64,000 bases of DNA from Timema cristinae (taxonomy: Eukaryota > Arthropoda > Insecta > Phasmatodea > Timematidae), in NCBI GenBank assembly GCA_039000515.1, contig JBCFYV010000522.1, positions 1 through 64,000 on the forward strand, read 5' to 3'. Shown one piece after another: positions 10,971-22,778 of the stretch. Each line of letters starts with the position of its first letter. The first letter of the stretch is position 1. The notes beneath the pieces were generated by a model. It worked only from the letters and a program-made list of their open reading frames with translations. It made no database searches and had not been told where the DNA came from. The position numbers and the translations under genes are program-made.

Positions 10971-11408
10971 TCTGTGCAGGACGTACCTCGTGTGGGACAA
11001 ACCTATCCTATATCTTTCCTTTCACATCATTTTCTTCTTCCTTCACTTTCCACCTTTTTTTCACTCTTCCCCTTCGCTTTATCTATCCTTACCTTTTTCT
11101 TCCTTTCCCCCACCGTTCATCCTGCGCAGAGGCCTTTGGCTTTTCCATTGACGACCTTGGCAACTAACCCGGCTCTTCTCTGTTTATTATTGGATACCAC
11201 TGCCTTGAGCTCCCGAATGAAAGTGCGCCGGTTGTAATATCTTGGTAGAAGGGCCTTAGGGATGACAACCGGGTACCCTACCTTGAGAAAAGACCGGTTG
11301 CGTTCATGAGGGTCCCGGACGTAAAATTAGCACTTTCCTGCATACACTTGCTGCGGTGACCTCTCTTCCGGCGATGCTCCATATGAAGGTTGTCATGTCT
11401 AGCGTCTT

Positions 11409-13096
11409 ATGGAGCCTCTCGTCGGAAGAGTTAACAGGGCCCTATGTGGTAGAACCAACTGGGATCAACCTGGGTCTACGATCCGAGTACTTTTGCAGGT
11501 TGTCCTCCCACTCATGAATGAGTTAATTGTCACAGCTGACACCTTACTGTCCGCTGGCACCGTACTGCCAAGTTCCGCTGGCATCTCACTGCCCGGCCCC
11601 TCACAGGGCCGTATTAATGATAAGAGGCGGAAACGGGTAAGGCCGTCCAGCCCTGTCTTGATAAAAAGCCAGGAAGTGGTGAGGCCCCAGCCCCGCTTCC
11701 TGGTGATGTCTCGAGTTGAAGAAAGTCTAGATCTGAAACGTGTCAGCCCATTTATCCTCGAAAGAGTGATAAATGGAGCAGCAAAATCTGACGTTTTAAT
11801 AAGGAAAATGCGTGATGGCACCATTATGATTCAGACTATGACCGACACACAATCCTCAAATATTATGGCTATCTCCGAAATACCGTTGAGTAATACGGCA
11901 AATATACAGGTGAAGGTGGAGCCCCACAGGTTCCTCAATGTTTGCAAGGGAGTGGTCACTTGTTATGACCTCGACTGCGTAGGCATTGAGGAGATCTGTG
12001 AGGAGCTTTCCCCCCAGCATGTCACCGAAGTGTACCGTATTGTCACAAAAAAGAATGGACAAGAAAAGAAGACGGATACGTATATCCTAACATTTGCGAC
12101 TCCTACCCTTCCGAAGGAGGTCCGAGCAGGCTTCCACGTGCTCAGGGTCCGGCCGTATGTCCCTAACCCTCGGCGCTGTTTTCAGTGCCAGGAATTTGGG
12201 CATACGAAGCTGCGATGCCGTGGTAAGCCAACCTGTGCGGATTGTGGACAGGAGGCTCACGAAACACCATGCGAGTCTCCTAAATACTGCGTCAACTGCA
12301 AGGGTCCGCATTCCGCCTGGTCTCGGGCCTGTCCAAAATGTAAAGTAGAGAAGAAAGTCCTGGAGATACAATCTGAAAAGAAGATCTCATATGCCCAGGC
12401 ACGCAAGGAATACGTATCAAGTCAAGCTCCGGTATTTCAAACTTCATATAGCCGGATTGTCAGTCAAAATATAAACTGTCCCAACTGCCATTGCGCAGTT
12501 AATATTGCTAAGGAGCCAACGCGACCAGTGCCATTGGTCTCTTCTCGAGACATTTATGTTGATTCCGCGCCAACTTCTGTGGCGCCTAAATTTTTAAAGG
12601 AGGCCAAACCGCCACAACGGTCGTCTCCCCCACCTATACCACCGAGGAGAACTCCTCGAGGAACTCCCCCGAGCCCACCTCGGGGAACACCCCGAGCCCA
12701 CCTCGGGGAACACCCCCGAGCCCGCCTCGGGGAACACCCCCGAGCCCGCCTCGGGGCATTAAAACAAGGGCGGCCGTTGTTGAGCCTCTCACACCCACCT
12801 CTGGGCTTCCGGAGGTGGGGACGAGTTGCGGAACAGGTGAGGCCGCTAAGGCGAGTCCCACTGGTGCCTTGAAGAAGGACCAGCGAGAGACCGCCGAAAA
12901 ATTTTTTATTAAAAAAGCGTCGAAGGCCTTAAAGCCTTCGAACAAGGATCCGACTACCCAGTCTCTCCAAAATAAGCCGAAGCCTCTCCTGAAGCGAGAG
13001 GTACAGGAGAGACTGGGAAAGGCAAGAGGGCCTAAAAAGGGCCTCAACAAATTTTTATTCTTAAAGGATAGTGAAATGGATTGCGAGGATAACTAA
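11409..13096 (+). CDS. I-A ORF1: nucleic-acid-binding Gag-like protein with three CCHC knuckles (one frameshift)
   Basis: The start at 11409 (MEPLVGRVNR) is kept because copy h has the same open start. Residues 1-90 are basic and low in complexity. A middle domain (PFILERVING, RDGTIMIQT, VEPHRFLNVCKGVV) follows, then three knuckles: CFQCQEFGHTKLRC, CADCGQEAHETPC and CVNCKGPHSAWSRAC. A second cysteine cluster, CPNCHC, lies further on, then a proline-rich repeat (about 420-460) and a basic tail ending MDCEDN. A one-base C deletion in the repeat (12690 region) shifts frame from the 11409 frame to the 12815-13096 frame. In I-clade elements this protein coats the RNA and delivers the RNP to the nucleus. 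ORF2 starts 18 bases after the stop. Confidence 0.8.
12650..12758 (+). repeat. 24-bp hairpin-forming minisatellite inside ORF1
   Basis: Four to five units of the type cccgagcccacctcgggg sit in tandem. Each unit is itself an inverted repeat (ccccgag … ctcgggg) and adds eight residues of the PPSPPRGT kind. One unit has four C where the others have five, which puts copy d in another open frame (RAHLGEHP repeats). Copy h has about five units and copy f about nine. Confidence 0.8.
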
Positions 13097-13114
13097 ATTT
13101 CATACTAATAACTT

Positions 13115-16100
13115 ATGTCGCTACTACAATGGAATTGTAGGGGTTTCTATGCTCGTGTAGAGGAAATCAAACTAATAATTTCTTCCCTGCATCCTTCCAT
13201 CTTGTGCTTGCAGGAGACCCACTTCCGCCCAACTGACAACCCGATGCTTCGTGGGTACGATGTGTATCGTACCGACAAGCCTTTCTTTGATCGGGCTAGC
13301 GGAGGTGTGGCTATATTCGCACGAAGTACTATATATCATAAGAATATTAATATTGTTTCTGATCTCCAAGTGATCGCTGTCAGAGTCTCCCTTCCTATGG
13401 AGGTAACCGTATGCTGCATCTACCTCCCGCCAGGTGAACGTGTTTCCAAGAGGACACTAGAGGCCCTCTTTATACAACTTCCCGCCCCCTATATCATCTT
13501 GGGGGACTTTAACGCGCATAACCTGGTGTGGGGGTCTAATTTTACAGACGCCCGCGGGAGGATGGTAGAGGATATTCTTGTCTCGGGAAACCTGGTGTTA
13601 ATGAACACCGGGACCCAGACACACTTCTCCACCTTTAATGGTGTATCCTCTGCCATCGACCTAGCTCTATGTAGCCCGGGATTGCTGCTCACTTCCTTTG
13701 GGAGGTTCACTCGGACCTATGTGGCAGCGATCACTTTCCAATTCTGCTTTCAAAAATCCAAGATCCTCCCAGTACAGCACGGTTACCCCAATGGGTTCTT
13801 AAACGTGCTAACTGGGATAAATTCCGCGAGCTCGCCTTATTCGACGAACCCCATTCTCCCGACGTCGATGTTAAGGCAGGGCAATTTACTTCGACGGTCA
13901 TAACGGCGGCGAGGGCATCCATCCCTAAATCCTCGCCAAACCCGCGCCACCGTCCTGTTCCCTGGTGGAACGAGGAGTGCCGGCTGGCTATTTCTAACCT
14001 TCGAAGAGCCCTGCGTATCTTTAATCGACGTCCTACTTCGGAGAATCTGGAGTCATTCCGGATTATACGTGCTAGAGCTCGCCGTATTATTCGAGAAAGC
14101 AGAAGAGAGTCTTGGAGACAGTTTATTTCTACCCTTACTATTTCCACTCCCACAACCAAGGTTTGGGATCACATTCGTAAAGTACGTAGTAGCAAAAATA
14201 CCATTTATAATATACCCGCACTCATGTCTAACGGTTCACTTGTCTCCTCCCTATGGAGGTCGCCAATGTATTGGGCTCGATGTTCGCCGCTATTTCTAGC
14301 ACTGCGAGCTACTCTAACGAGTTCGCGGTGCATAAGCGCAGCATCGAGCGCCTTACTATTGATTTTGGCCAAAGTCGGGGGGAGGATTATAACTCCCCCT
14401 TTACTAAAGAGGAACTTACCTATGCCCTGTCCCAGGCGGGCAATACATCTTCTGGCCCTGATGATATCCATTACGAAATGTTGCGCCAACTGCCCCCTGC
14501 TGGACGGGGGTTCCTCTTAGACCTCTACAATTGTGTTTGGGAATCTCGTCAATTCCCAACACTGTGGAGGCAAGCAACCGTTATCCCAATATATAAAAGT
14601 GGCAAGGATAAATTAGAGCCAACTAGTTATAGACCGATAGCCTTAACTAGTTGTGTATGCAAAATATTAGAGAAAATGATCAATAAAAGATTTATATGGT
14701 ATCTAGAATCCCGCAATCTACTATCCAATATGCAATGTGGCTTTCGCCGTAACCGATCCACGGTGGATCACCTTGTTCGCCTTGAGACAGCAGCTCGTGA
14801 CGCTTTCCTCCATAAACAGCACCTCTTGGCTGTCTTTTTTGATTTGGAGAAGGCTTACGACACCACCTGGCGGTACGGCATTTTAAAAACCCTGTTTAAT
14901 TGGGGGTTACGGGGGAACCTCCCTATTTTTATCTCTAATTTTATGTCTGATAGACACTTCCGGGTAAGGTTAAACAACACCTTATCCGATGATTTTATTC
15001 AAGAAAATGGGGTGCCTCAGGGTAGTATTTTAAGCACTACGTTATTCGCTATCGCGATAAATAGCATCGTGGACAACGTGCACGTACCTGTCCGTTCATG
15101 TCTTTTTGTGGATGACTACGCAATTTATTGCAGTTCATCAAGTCTCCACAGGGCTGAACGACAGATACAACTCGCTGTAAACAATCTATGGTTGTGGGCA
15201 TCTCGTAATGGCTTTCGTTTCTCTGCGGCCAAGACGACTGTCGTCCACTTCCATAGATTACGTGGAATACAGCCAGCCCCCAATATTTTAATGAACAACG
15301 TTGTTTTACCTGTCTCCGAGACCGTAAGGTTCCTGGGACTTTTATTCGATTTTAAACTAACTTGGATCCCCCACATCAAAGACCTGAAAGCGAGGTGTAT
15401 TAAAGCTTTGAATTTACTTAAAGTTGTGAGTGGTCGCTCTTGGGTGCTGATAGGGAAACCTTGATGCGTCTCTATAGAGCCTTGGTGAGATCAAAACTTG
15501 ATTATGGCAGTTTTGTATATGGTTCCGCTAGACCCTCGGCGTTAAAGATGCTCGATAGCGTCCACCATGCTGGCATTCGACTGGCTACTGGTGCTTTTCG
15601 TACCAGTCCAGTCGTCAGCATCTGTGCTGACGCCGGTGAGCCCCCTCTTTCTTACCGGCGGTCTTACCTCCTGGCATCTTACGTGTCGAAACTGCATTGC
15701 ATGCCAAATAATGTTGCTTACCGCCCTGTATTTCATCCCCCTAACCGTGTCTTGTATGAAACTAAATGGCGTAGTACAAGGCCGGTTGGGATCCGGATGC
15801 TATCTGTTTTCGACACGTGTGGGATAGTCCTGCCAAAGGCTATCCCTACATCACCAGGTCGACTTTCTCCCTGGAAAATACGCCCTCCGAAATGCCATTT
15901 TGATCTTGCCAAGTTCCCTAAAGCGACCACCACAAACTTTGTATATGAGAGGACTTTTAATGAGCTCCTCTCCACTCGCTTTCACGGATTTGAGCGCATC
16001 TACACTGATGGCTCTAAATCTGGAGTCTCCGTGGGATGTGCTTTTGTTGTGGAAGGATCCAATTTTAAATTTGGTTTACCTAATGAAACCAGTGTTTTTA

Positions 16101-16804
16101 CAGCTGAATTATATGCCATTTTTAAATCTTTGTGTTTTGTTTACCGAAGTAGTCACCGTTCTGTCCTCATCTGCACGGATTCCATGAGTGCTATGTTGGC
16201 ATTGTCCACTCTCTACTCGTGGAATCCTCTCGTGCAGATGATTCACGAACAAATTTTAAAAATTGATTCATTAAGCACCCGGCTTGCCTTTTGCTGGATT
16301 CCTGGTCACGCTGGTCTTCCAGGAAATGAACTGGCGGACCAGGCAGCCAAGGAGGCAGCACGTATGCCTCCGGAGGCGAGTTTGGGTGTCATGTTTTTAG
16401 ATCTAAAGGGTTATGTTCGGCGTGGAGTCTTACGCACCTGGCACGAGCAGTGGGTCTCGACCCCTGCTCAGAACAAGCTGCGGTCCATCAGGGACGGTGT
16501 GTCGCGATGGCCCTCTTCTATACGAAAGTCTAGAAGAGAGGAGGTCATCGTGACGAGACTCCGCGTCGGGCATACTTCATTGACCCATAGTTTTTTACTA
16601 AGAGGGGATCCACCTCCAGTGTGTGAGTTTTGTGATACTCCCCTTAGTGTGCATCACATTTTGGTGGAGTGTCGCAAACTAGCCCCTATCCGTCTGGCTC
16701 TTGATTTTAAAGGTGACTTACGTTTTTTATTACGCGATAGTGCGGATGGAGTTATTTGTTTACTCCGTTTTATACGCCAGGCGGATCTTTTTAATGCCAT
16801 TTGA
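13115..16804 (+). CDS. I-A ORF2: APE endonuclease, reverse transcriptase, RNase H, CCHC (three frameshifts)
   Basis: The polyprotein nicks target DNA and copies the element RNA from the nick. Endonuclease motifs are LQWNCRGF, CLQETHF, ILGDFNAHNLVWGS, AIDLAL and, after a shift, SDHFPIL. RT shows YRPIALTSCVCKILEK, FFDLEKAYDTTW, GVPQGSIL and CLFVDDYAIYC with both catalytic Asp, then SAAKTTVVHF and RFLGLLFDFKL. RNase H shows IYTDGSKSG, ELYAIF, CTDSMSAML and WIPGHAGLPGNELAD. It ends with CEFC-x8-H-x4-C. About 1,230 codons, normal for the clade. Breaks are one-base losses near 13677 (CCCC to CCC), 14250 (CCCC to CCC) and 15440 (GGGG to GGG). All catalytic residues are present, so a corrected sequence could be active. 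Confidence 0.85.
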
Positions 16805-17173
16805 GTCACTTTTATAAAGTGGCTCTTTTGGATATTATCTCATATTGAGATCTTTTTAACAGTTTTATTACAATTTAACATGTTGTTTTGTCTTTTTAAC
16901 GTATTATCATTTTAACATGTTTTGTCTTTTTAACGTGTTATATTTTAATATGTTTGTTTTGTCTTTTTATTGGAGTGATACACTTGTGGTTTTTTTTTAG
17001 CAGGTGTATCACTTAATTTATACCAAGAGGCCATTTGAGCACTCCTATGGAGTGTCTCAGATGGTGAATGTTATATCTCTTTCCCCTATGGGGATTTTAT
17101 TATGTTTTTAATATATTTCAAGGCCCTAATGACCTAGATGTGTCGATGGGCCTTTAAACCACAATAATAATAA
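16805..17173 (+). other. I-A 3' UTR: six consecutive hairpins, short repeats and (AAT)n tail
   Basis: Inverted repeats follow one another: 16803-16825 (gagtcacttt with aaagtggctc), 16837-16851 (atctca with tgagat), 16975-17012 (gtgatacac with gtgtatcac), 17037-17058 (actcc with ggagt), 17083-17093 (cccc tat gggg) and 17120-17154 (aaggccc with gggcctt). Between hairpins 2 and 3 there are three rough repeats of a phrase around ttttgtctttttaacgt. AAT repeats end the element. LINE 3' UTR structure is known in some clades to be the handle the RT grips; here that is inference. Confidence 0.75.
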
Positions 17174-17184
17174 TATATCGTGCC
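17174..17184. repeat. Target-site duplication, right, of I-A copy d
   Basis: tatatcgtgcc, identical to 10883-10893, lies between the (AAT)n tail of copy d and the resumed endonuclease sequence of copy c. Confidence 0.9.
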
Positions 17185-20100
17185 GACAAGCCATTCTTTG
17201 ATCGGGCTAGTGGAGGTGTGGCTATATTCGCACGAAGCAATATATATCACAAACATATTATATCTGATCTCAAAGTGATCGCTGTCCGAATCTCCCTTGT
17301 TATGGAAGTGACAAGTGTGCTGCATCTACCTCCCACCAGGTGAAGGTGTTTCAAAGAGGAGCCTAGAGGCCCTTTTATATAAAACTTCCTGTCCCCTATA
17401 TTATCTTGAGGGATTTTGACACACACAACCTAGTTTGGGGATCTAACTTTACAGACGCCCGTGGGAGGATGGTAGAGGATATTCTTGTCTCGGGAAACCT
17501 GGTGTTAATGAACACCGGGACCCAGACACACTTCTCCACCTCTAATGGTGTATCCGGTGACATCGAAACAACTTTCTGTAGCGCCGAAATCACAACTCAC
17601 TTCCTTTGGGAGGTTCACTCTGACCTATGTGGCAGCGATTATTTCCCCATTCTGCTTTCACCACTTAAAGCTCTTAATAGTACAGCACAGATACTCTAGT
17701 GAGTTATCAAACGTGCTCACTTGTATAAATTCTGTGAATTCGCCGTATTTAATGAATCCCACTATCCTGACGTCAATTTGAAGGCTGGGCATTATACTTC
17801 AGTGGTCATCGCGGCGGCGAAGGCTTCCATCGCCAAATACGCGCCACCGTCCTGTTCCCTGCTGGAACGAGGATGTCATCTGGCCATTTATGACCGTAGA
17901 AGGTCCCTCCCTACGACTCTTTAATCGACATCCTACTTTGGAGAATCTGGAGTCAATCCGGATTGTACGTGCTTGATCTTCCCGTGTAATTCGAGAAAGA
18001 AGAAGCAAGTATTTGAGACCATTTATTTCTACCCTTACAATTTCCACCCCCACAGCTAATGTTTAAACAATATTAGTAATTTAGGTATTAGTAGAAAATC
18101 CATTAATAATATACCTGCGTTCATGTCTGACGGTTCGCTTGTCTCCTCCCCTGTGGAGGCCGTTAATGTATTGGGTTCGATGTTCGCCGCTATTTCTAGC
18201 ACTGCGAGCTTCACTAACTAGTTTTTCATGCAACTGATTTTGGTCGGATTCTGGGGGAAGATTATAACTCATTTTTCCATAGTTTTGAACTGACATATGC
18301 CCTGTCCCAGGCGGGCAGCACAGCCCCCAGTTCAGACGACATTCATTACTAGATGTTGCGTCAGCTGCCCCTTGTCGGCCAGGTATTTCTCTTGGACCTC
18401 TACAATAGTGTTTAGGAATTTCATCAGTTCCCAACACTATGAAGTCAAGCAGCCGTTATCCTTATATATAAAAGTGGCAAGGATAAATTAGAGCCAACTT
18501 GTTATAGTCCGATAGCTTTAACATGTTGTGTATGTAAAATATTTTAAACAAATAATTAATAAACCATTTATATGGTATTCAAAATCCCGCAATCTGCTAT
18601 CTAATATACAATGTTGTTTTAGCCGTAACCGATCCACGGTGGATCACCTTGTCTGTCTAGAAACGGCTGTTCGTGACGCTTTTCTTCATAAGCTGCATCT
18701 TCTGGCTGTTTTTCTTTTATATGGAGAAACCGTACGACAACACCTGGCGGTACGGCATTTTGAAAACACTTTTTAATTGGGGGTTTCGAGGAATCCTTCC
18801 TTCTTTTATATCTAATTTTATGTCGGATAGACACTTCCGGGCAAGGTTTAATAACGTCTTATCCGATTATTTTATTCAAGAAGATGGGGTGCCTCAGGGT
18901 AGTATTCTGAGCTGTACGTTGTTCGCTATCACGATAAATAGTATTGTGGACAACGTGCGCTTACCAGTTCGTTCAAGCCTTTTTGTGGATGACTACGCAA
19001 TTTATTGCAGTTCGTCAAGTCTCCACAGGGATGAATGGCAGATTCAACTCTCTGTCAACAATCTTTGGTTGTGTTAATCGCGTAATGGCTTTCGCTTCTT
19101 TGCAGCCAAGATGATGGTTGTCCACTTCCATAGATTACGCGGAATACAGCCAGTCCCCAGTATTTTAATGAACTACGTTGTTTTACCAGTCTCAGAAAAC
19201 TCAAGGTTTCTGGAACTTTTATTTGATTTTAAATTAACTTGGATCCCCCACATCAAAGACCTGAAAGCGAGGTGTATAAAAGCACTCAACCTGATCAAAG
19301 TAGTTAGCGGTAGGTCCTGGGATGCAGATAGGGAAACCTTGATGCTCCTATATAGTACCTTGGTAAAAACCAAAATAGATTAGACTATGGCACGGATTTA
19401 AGCGCATCTACACTGATGGCTCTAAATCTGGAACCTCCATGGGATGTGCTTTTATTGTAGAAGGATCCAATTTAAATTTGGTTTACCTGAAGAAACCATT
19501 GTTTTTACGGCTTAGTTGTATGCCGTATTTAAATCTTATTGTTTTGTATATCGAAATTGTCACCGTTCTGTTTTCATCTGCTCGGATTCCATTAGTACTC
19601 TGTTGGCATCGTCCACTTTCTACTCCTGGTATCCCCTCGTCCAGATGATATATGAACAAATTTTTAAAATTGGTTCATTAAACACCAGGCTCGCCTTCTG
19701 CTGGATTTCTGGTCATGCTGGTCTTTTCAGGAAATGAACTGGCGGACCAGGCAACCAACGAGACAGCAAGCCGGTCTCCGGAAGCGAGTCTGGGTGTCAT
19801 GTTTTTAGACCTAAAGGGTTATGTTCGGCGTGGGGTCTTACGCACCTGGCACGAGCAGTGGGTCTCAACCCCTGCTCAGAACAAACTCCGGTTCATCAGG
19901 GATGGTGTGTCGTGGTGGCCCTCTTCTATACGAAAGTCTAGAAGAGGGGACGTCATTGTGACAAGACTCCGCGTCGGTCATTCATTTATAAACCACGAAT
20001 TTTTACTAAGAGGTGATCCAACTCTATTGTGTGAATTTTGCGATGCCCCCTTTAGTGTGTACCACATTTTGGTGGAGTGTCGCAAGGATGCCCCTATTCG

Positions 20101-20210
20101 CCTGGCCCTTGATTTTAAGGTGACCTTTGTTTTTTATTACGTGACAGCACTGAAGGAGTTATTTATTTTATACGACAGGCTAATCTTTATATTGCCATTT
20201 GAGTCATTTT
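17185..20210 (+). pseudogene. I-A ORF2 relic (copy c)
   Basis: Readable pieces are the endonuclease (DNAHN-like phrase replaced by DTHNLVWGS near 17420), RT palm with GVPQGS near 18885 and SLFVDDYAIYCSSSS near 18980, RT end RFLELLFDFKL near 19205, RNase H WISGHAG near 19700, and the C-terminal CEFC-x8-H-x4-C near 20033. Many frameshifts and stops are present. At about 19383-19395 the text jumps from the RT connection (KTKID) straight to the RNase H start (gcatctacactgatggc), so roughly 0.5 kb is deleted. Non-functional. Confidence 0.75.
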
Positions 20211-20592
20211 AGTATAGTGACTCATCTGGATTTTATCTCATATTGAGACCTTTTTAACATTCCAGTATACTCTATCTATATGATTGTTTTGTTTTTTTGA
20301 CAATTTTAGTACACGTTGACATGTTTGTTTTGTCTTTTTAACAGACTTTTTTTTCAACGTGTTACTTTTGTCTTTTTAACTCAAATATTTTTTAATGCTA
20401 GTTTTGTCTTTTTAATGGAGTGATACACCTGTTTTTTTAACAGGTGTCTGACTCAATTTATACTCATGAGACTATTTGAGCACTCCTATGGAGTGTCTCA
20501 AATCGGTATTTTTCTCAGATTGTAATCTATTCCTTTTATATTGTATTTTACATTTGTTTTAACCTTTTTATTGATAGGTTAATAACACTTTC

Positions 20593-20606
20593 TTCTATGT
20601 AGATTT
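20593..20606. repeat. Target-site duplication, left, of SINE-1
   Basis: ttctatgtagattt is repeated with one change (ttctatatagattt) at 20899-20912, directly after the AAT tail of the SINE. Confidence 0.8.
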
Positions 20607-20898
20607 GATGACCTGGTGGTCTAGGGGTAAGGTGTCAGACTTCTATGCTGGCGGCCGGGGTTCAATCCTCCGTCCCGGCAAAGATTTATCTGATTACCAA
20701 TCCCTTCCTTCACCTCTGACAAGACATCTTGTGAATGTGGGGAATGCCAGGTCTCCACCGTGGTTCGGATTCCACGTTAAACTGTAGGTCCTTCATTTCA
20801 TCTCACAATCACCCTACCATTACACATTAGCGTAAGTGCGTATAACCCGAACGGGTAGTAAGACGCGGTGCTAATAATAATAATAATAATAATAATAA
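20607..20898 (+). mobile_element. tRNA-derived SINE, head type 1
   Basis: A 292-bp SINE. The head resembles a tRNA with pol III boxes: A-box region tggtctaggggtaagg (near 20617-20632) and B-box ggttcaatcc (near 20659). The body has the phrase cttccttcacctctgac and gtggttcggattcca. The 3' part reads attagcgtaagtgcgtataa, then cccgaacgggtagtaagac and gcggtgct, before (AAT)n at about 20872-20898. It is flanked by a 14-bp duplication and sits inside the 3' UTR of I-A copy c. Confidence 0.85.
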
Positions 20899-20912
20899 TT
20901 CTATATAGATTT
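20899..20912. repeat. Target-site duplication, right, of SINE-1
   Basis: ttctatatagattt, the partner of 20593-20606. Confidence 0.8.
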
Positions 20913-21040
20913 TACTGTGTATTTATATTATGTTAAGGCCTTAATGAACTCATTGTGTCGACGGAGCTATACATACAAATTAATAATAATTATAATAATA
21001 AAACTAATAATAATATTAATCTCTGTCCACCAAACACCAT

Positions 21041-22019
21041 AACAATCAATTTCGTATTTAAAAATGCTCCATAAAAATACACATTATGTTTGCTTATAGC
21101 TCATAAGTTGTTTTATAAAATAAAATTTAAATTAAAATATGTTTTTAAAAGGACTACAACTTCACAATGATAATTTATTTCTAACCTCAAATAGTTGGCG
21201 GAGATTTGTTCAAAATTGGAACTTTCTGTCTAAGTATGGTGCCTTTAAAGTAATTTTTATGAGGAAACGGTAGTTAAAATTTTGTTTGTAATTTTAAGCA
21301 GTTCCCAGATACATGTAATTAAAATCATATAAGCAGATTTTAAGAAAATCGATTTAATTTATGTTTTCCCTGAAGTAAACTACTCTTAGTTTTAGGTCTT
21401 AATATTGAATTCCAAAAACTCCGTGGAGGAAACTTATGAAAAAACTTTATACCAAGTCCTGATCGGTAAAATGATTTGGGCTCCATGCAACTTTACAGAC
21501 AAACAAATATACATAATGCAAACCACTTTTACGGTATCACTAGGTTTTGAAATTTCGATATCCAACAAAATATCGAATTTGATTTATCTGACGATCACAA
21601 TACTTTCTCCACCTGAGGGGTTGTAAGAAAGTAATTTATTAGGGGTGTCACATATTAGCCTATTTTTGAACTGAGATGCACTCATAATGCCAAATAAAAA
21701 CTTATGTGGTGTCTCGTTTATCTAAAGGCATTTGCGTTAGAGGAAATTGTAAATCACGTCGAGTACCACCAGACATTCATACAATATTACCAGATGAATG
21801 ATTAAATTACAGCTATGGTATTTTCTTTACGTATTCTCCAATAACTAAATGATTATTTTAGGCAAGCATTTTTTTGGAAGAGTTAAAAAAATAGAAGCTG
21901 TAAGCATTCATATTTCAGTGATTTACTACCCTTATTTCTAGACTACGTATTTATATACACTAATGGGATAGTGTTGAGGAAGGTAAAATATATAGGTAAT
22001 CTACTCTTTAGCATGAAGG
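21041..22019. other. AT-rich non-coding stretch
   Basis: Nearly 1 kb of AT-rich sequence. Only one short frame exists (21405-21626, 73 codons) and it has no recognisable domain or biased composition, so I do not call it. Nothing else seen. Confidence 0.5.
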
Positions 22020-22120
22020 AAGAGAGAGAAACAATTTAGGAAAATTCCACTCAATAGACCCGGCCGAGATTCGAACACAGAATTTCCCGTTACTGACAAA
22101 CGATCGAGACTGACGTTTTG
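22020..22120 (-). mobile_element. Decayed SINE, head type 2 (minus strand)
   Basis: caatttaggaaaattccact followed by cggccgagattcgaac matches the minus-strand form of the type 2 SINE at 25536-25792 (accatttaggaaaaacc, then cgaccgagattcgaac). The B-box is still readable. The shared 3' tail has decayed beyond recognition. Confidence 0.5.
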
Positions 22121-22778
22121 TTTAGTTAATTATTAAAGCAGTTTGAACAGGAATTATTCTTAAACATAATGTAGGTCTATGTGTTAACTTAAAACATGGC
22201 ACTGGTTATAATGTTTCCTTAAATCTTAAAAACAATGACATGCTATTAAGTAACCGCTTTATTCTAATATATCTTATAATTTAAAAACAACCTTGGATAT
22301 TTTTTTCTGACTCCCTCTTTGTTCTCTTCAATACATTGCTAAATATATACACGTGGTAATAATAAAATCTGAAGTTACAACCTATAATCATTAACGTCAT
22401 TAGGATGTATCTGGATCTATCTAGGTTTGTTTTTACCACATAGTATGTGACCTTGACCTACGTCACACGTAGGAGCCGTGTCCGCTCGCGCACTTTTGAG
22501 AAACATGTTTTTGTCCATCCTAATGCGAGTGCCAGTAATGATGCCAAATTAATAGTTTTCTTTTTGATATTTTAAGTACTTCTTCTCACTTGCATAAGAA
22601 ATAATTCGTAAAACATGAAGCACACCTGATTGAAGTGTTAAGGCCGGCTCAGACACTAATAACTATCCATCGTTTTGATTGTACAATTATTGTACAATTA
22701 CATGTTGTAATATAAGACAGAACACAATGGATTCCACATACATTCTGTCTAACATTATAGTTTTATTGGAAGTTATTG
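22121..22778. other. AT-rich non-coding stretch
   Basis: No ORF of note and no repeat I recognise. A short GC-richer patch at 22450-22500 (gtgaccttgacctacgtcacacg) has no clear meaning. Confidence 0.5.

Larger units (their letters stand above)
10894..17173 (+). mobile_element. I-A LINE copy d, full length, I-like non-LTR retrotransposon
   Basis: A 6.28 kb element with a 5' end of six C and two stems (10894-10965), pyrimidine-rich 5' UTR, ORF1 (11409-13096), ORF2 (13115-16804), hairpin-rich 3' UTR and (AAT)n tail. An 11-bp duplication flanks it. The domain order endonuclease, RT, RNase H plus an AAT/TAA-repeat tail is that of the I clade (I factor, Nimb), known from arthropods; R1 and Jockey elements usually end in poly(A). 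All four ORF breaks I can place are one-base losses in runs of C or G, so this copy is either very recently dead or intact with assembly errors. Confidence 0.9.
17174..21040 (+). mobile_element. I-A LINE copy c, 3' part, with a SINE inserted in its 3' UTR
   Basis: Continuation of 8950-10893 after copy d. ORF2 runs to 20210, then a diverged 3' UTR with the same hairpins (gagtca … tgactc at 20200-20222, gtgatacacctg … caggtgt near 20423-20450, actcctatggagt near 20480). The 3' end (ggccttaatgaactcattgtgtcgacgg, 20936 on) and an AAT-rich tail to about 21040 lie beyond a SINE at 20607-20898. This copy is the most diverged of the long ones. Confidence 0.75.

Noticed and set aside
21405..21626. 73-codon ORF in AT-rich DNA
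   Set aside because: No domain, no codon bias, no splice context; length is expected by chance.
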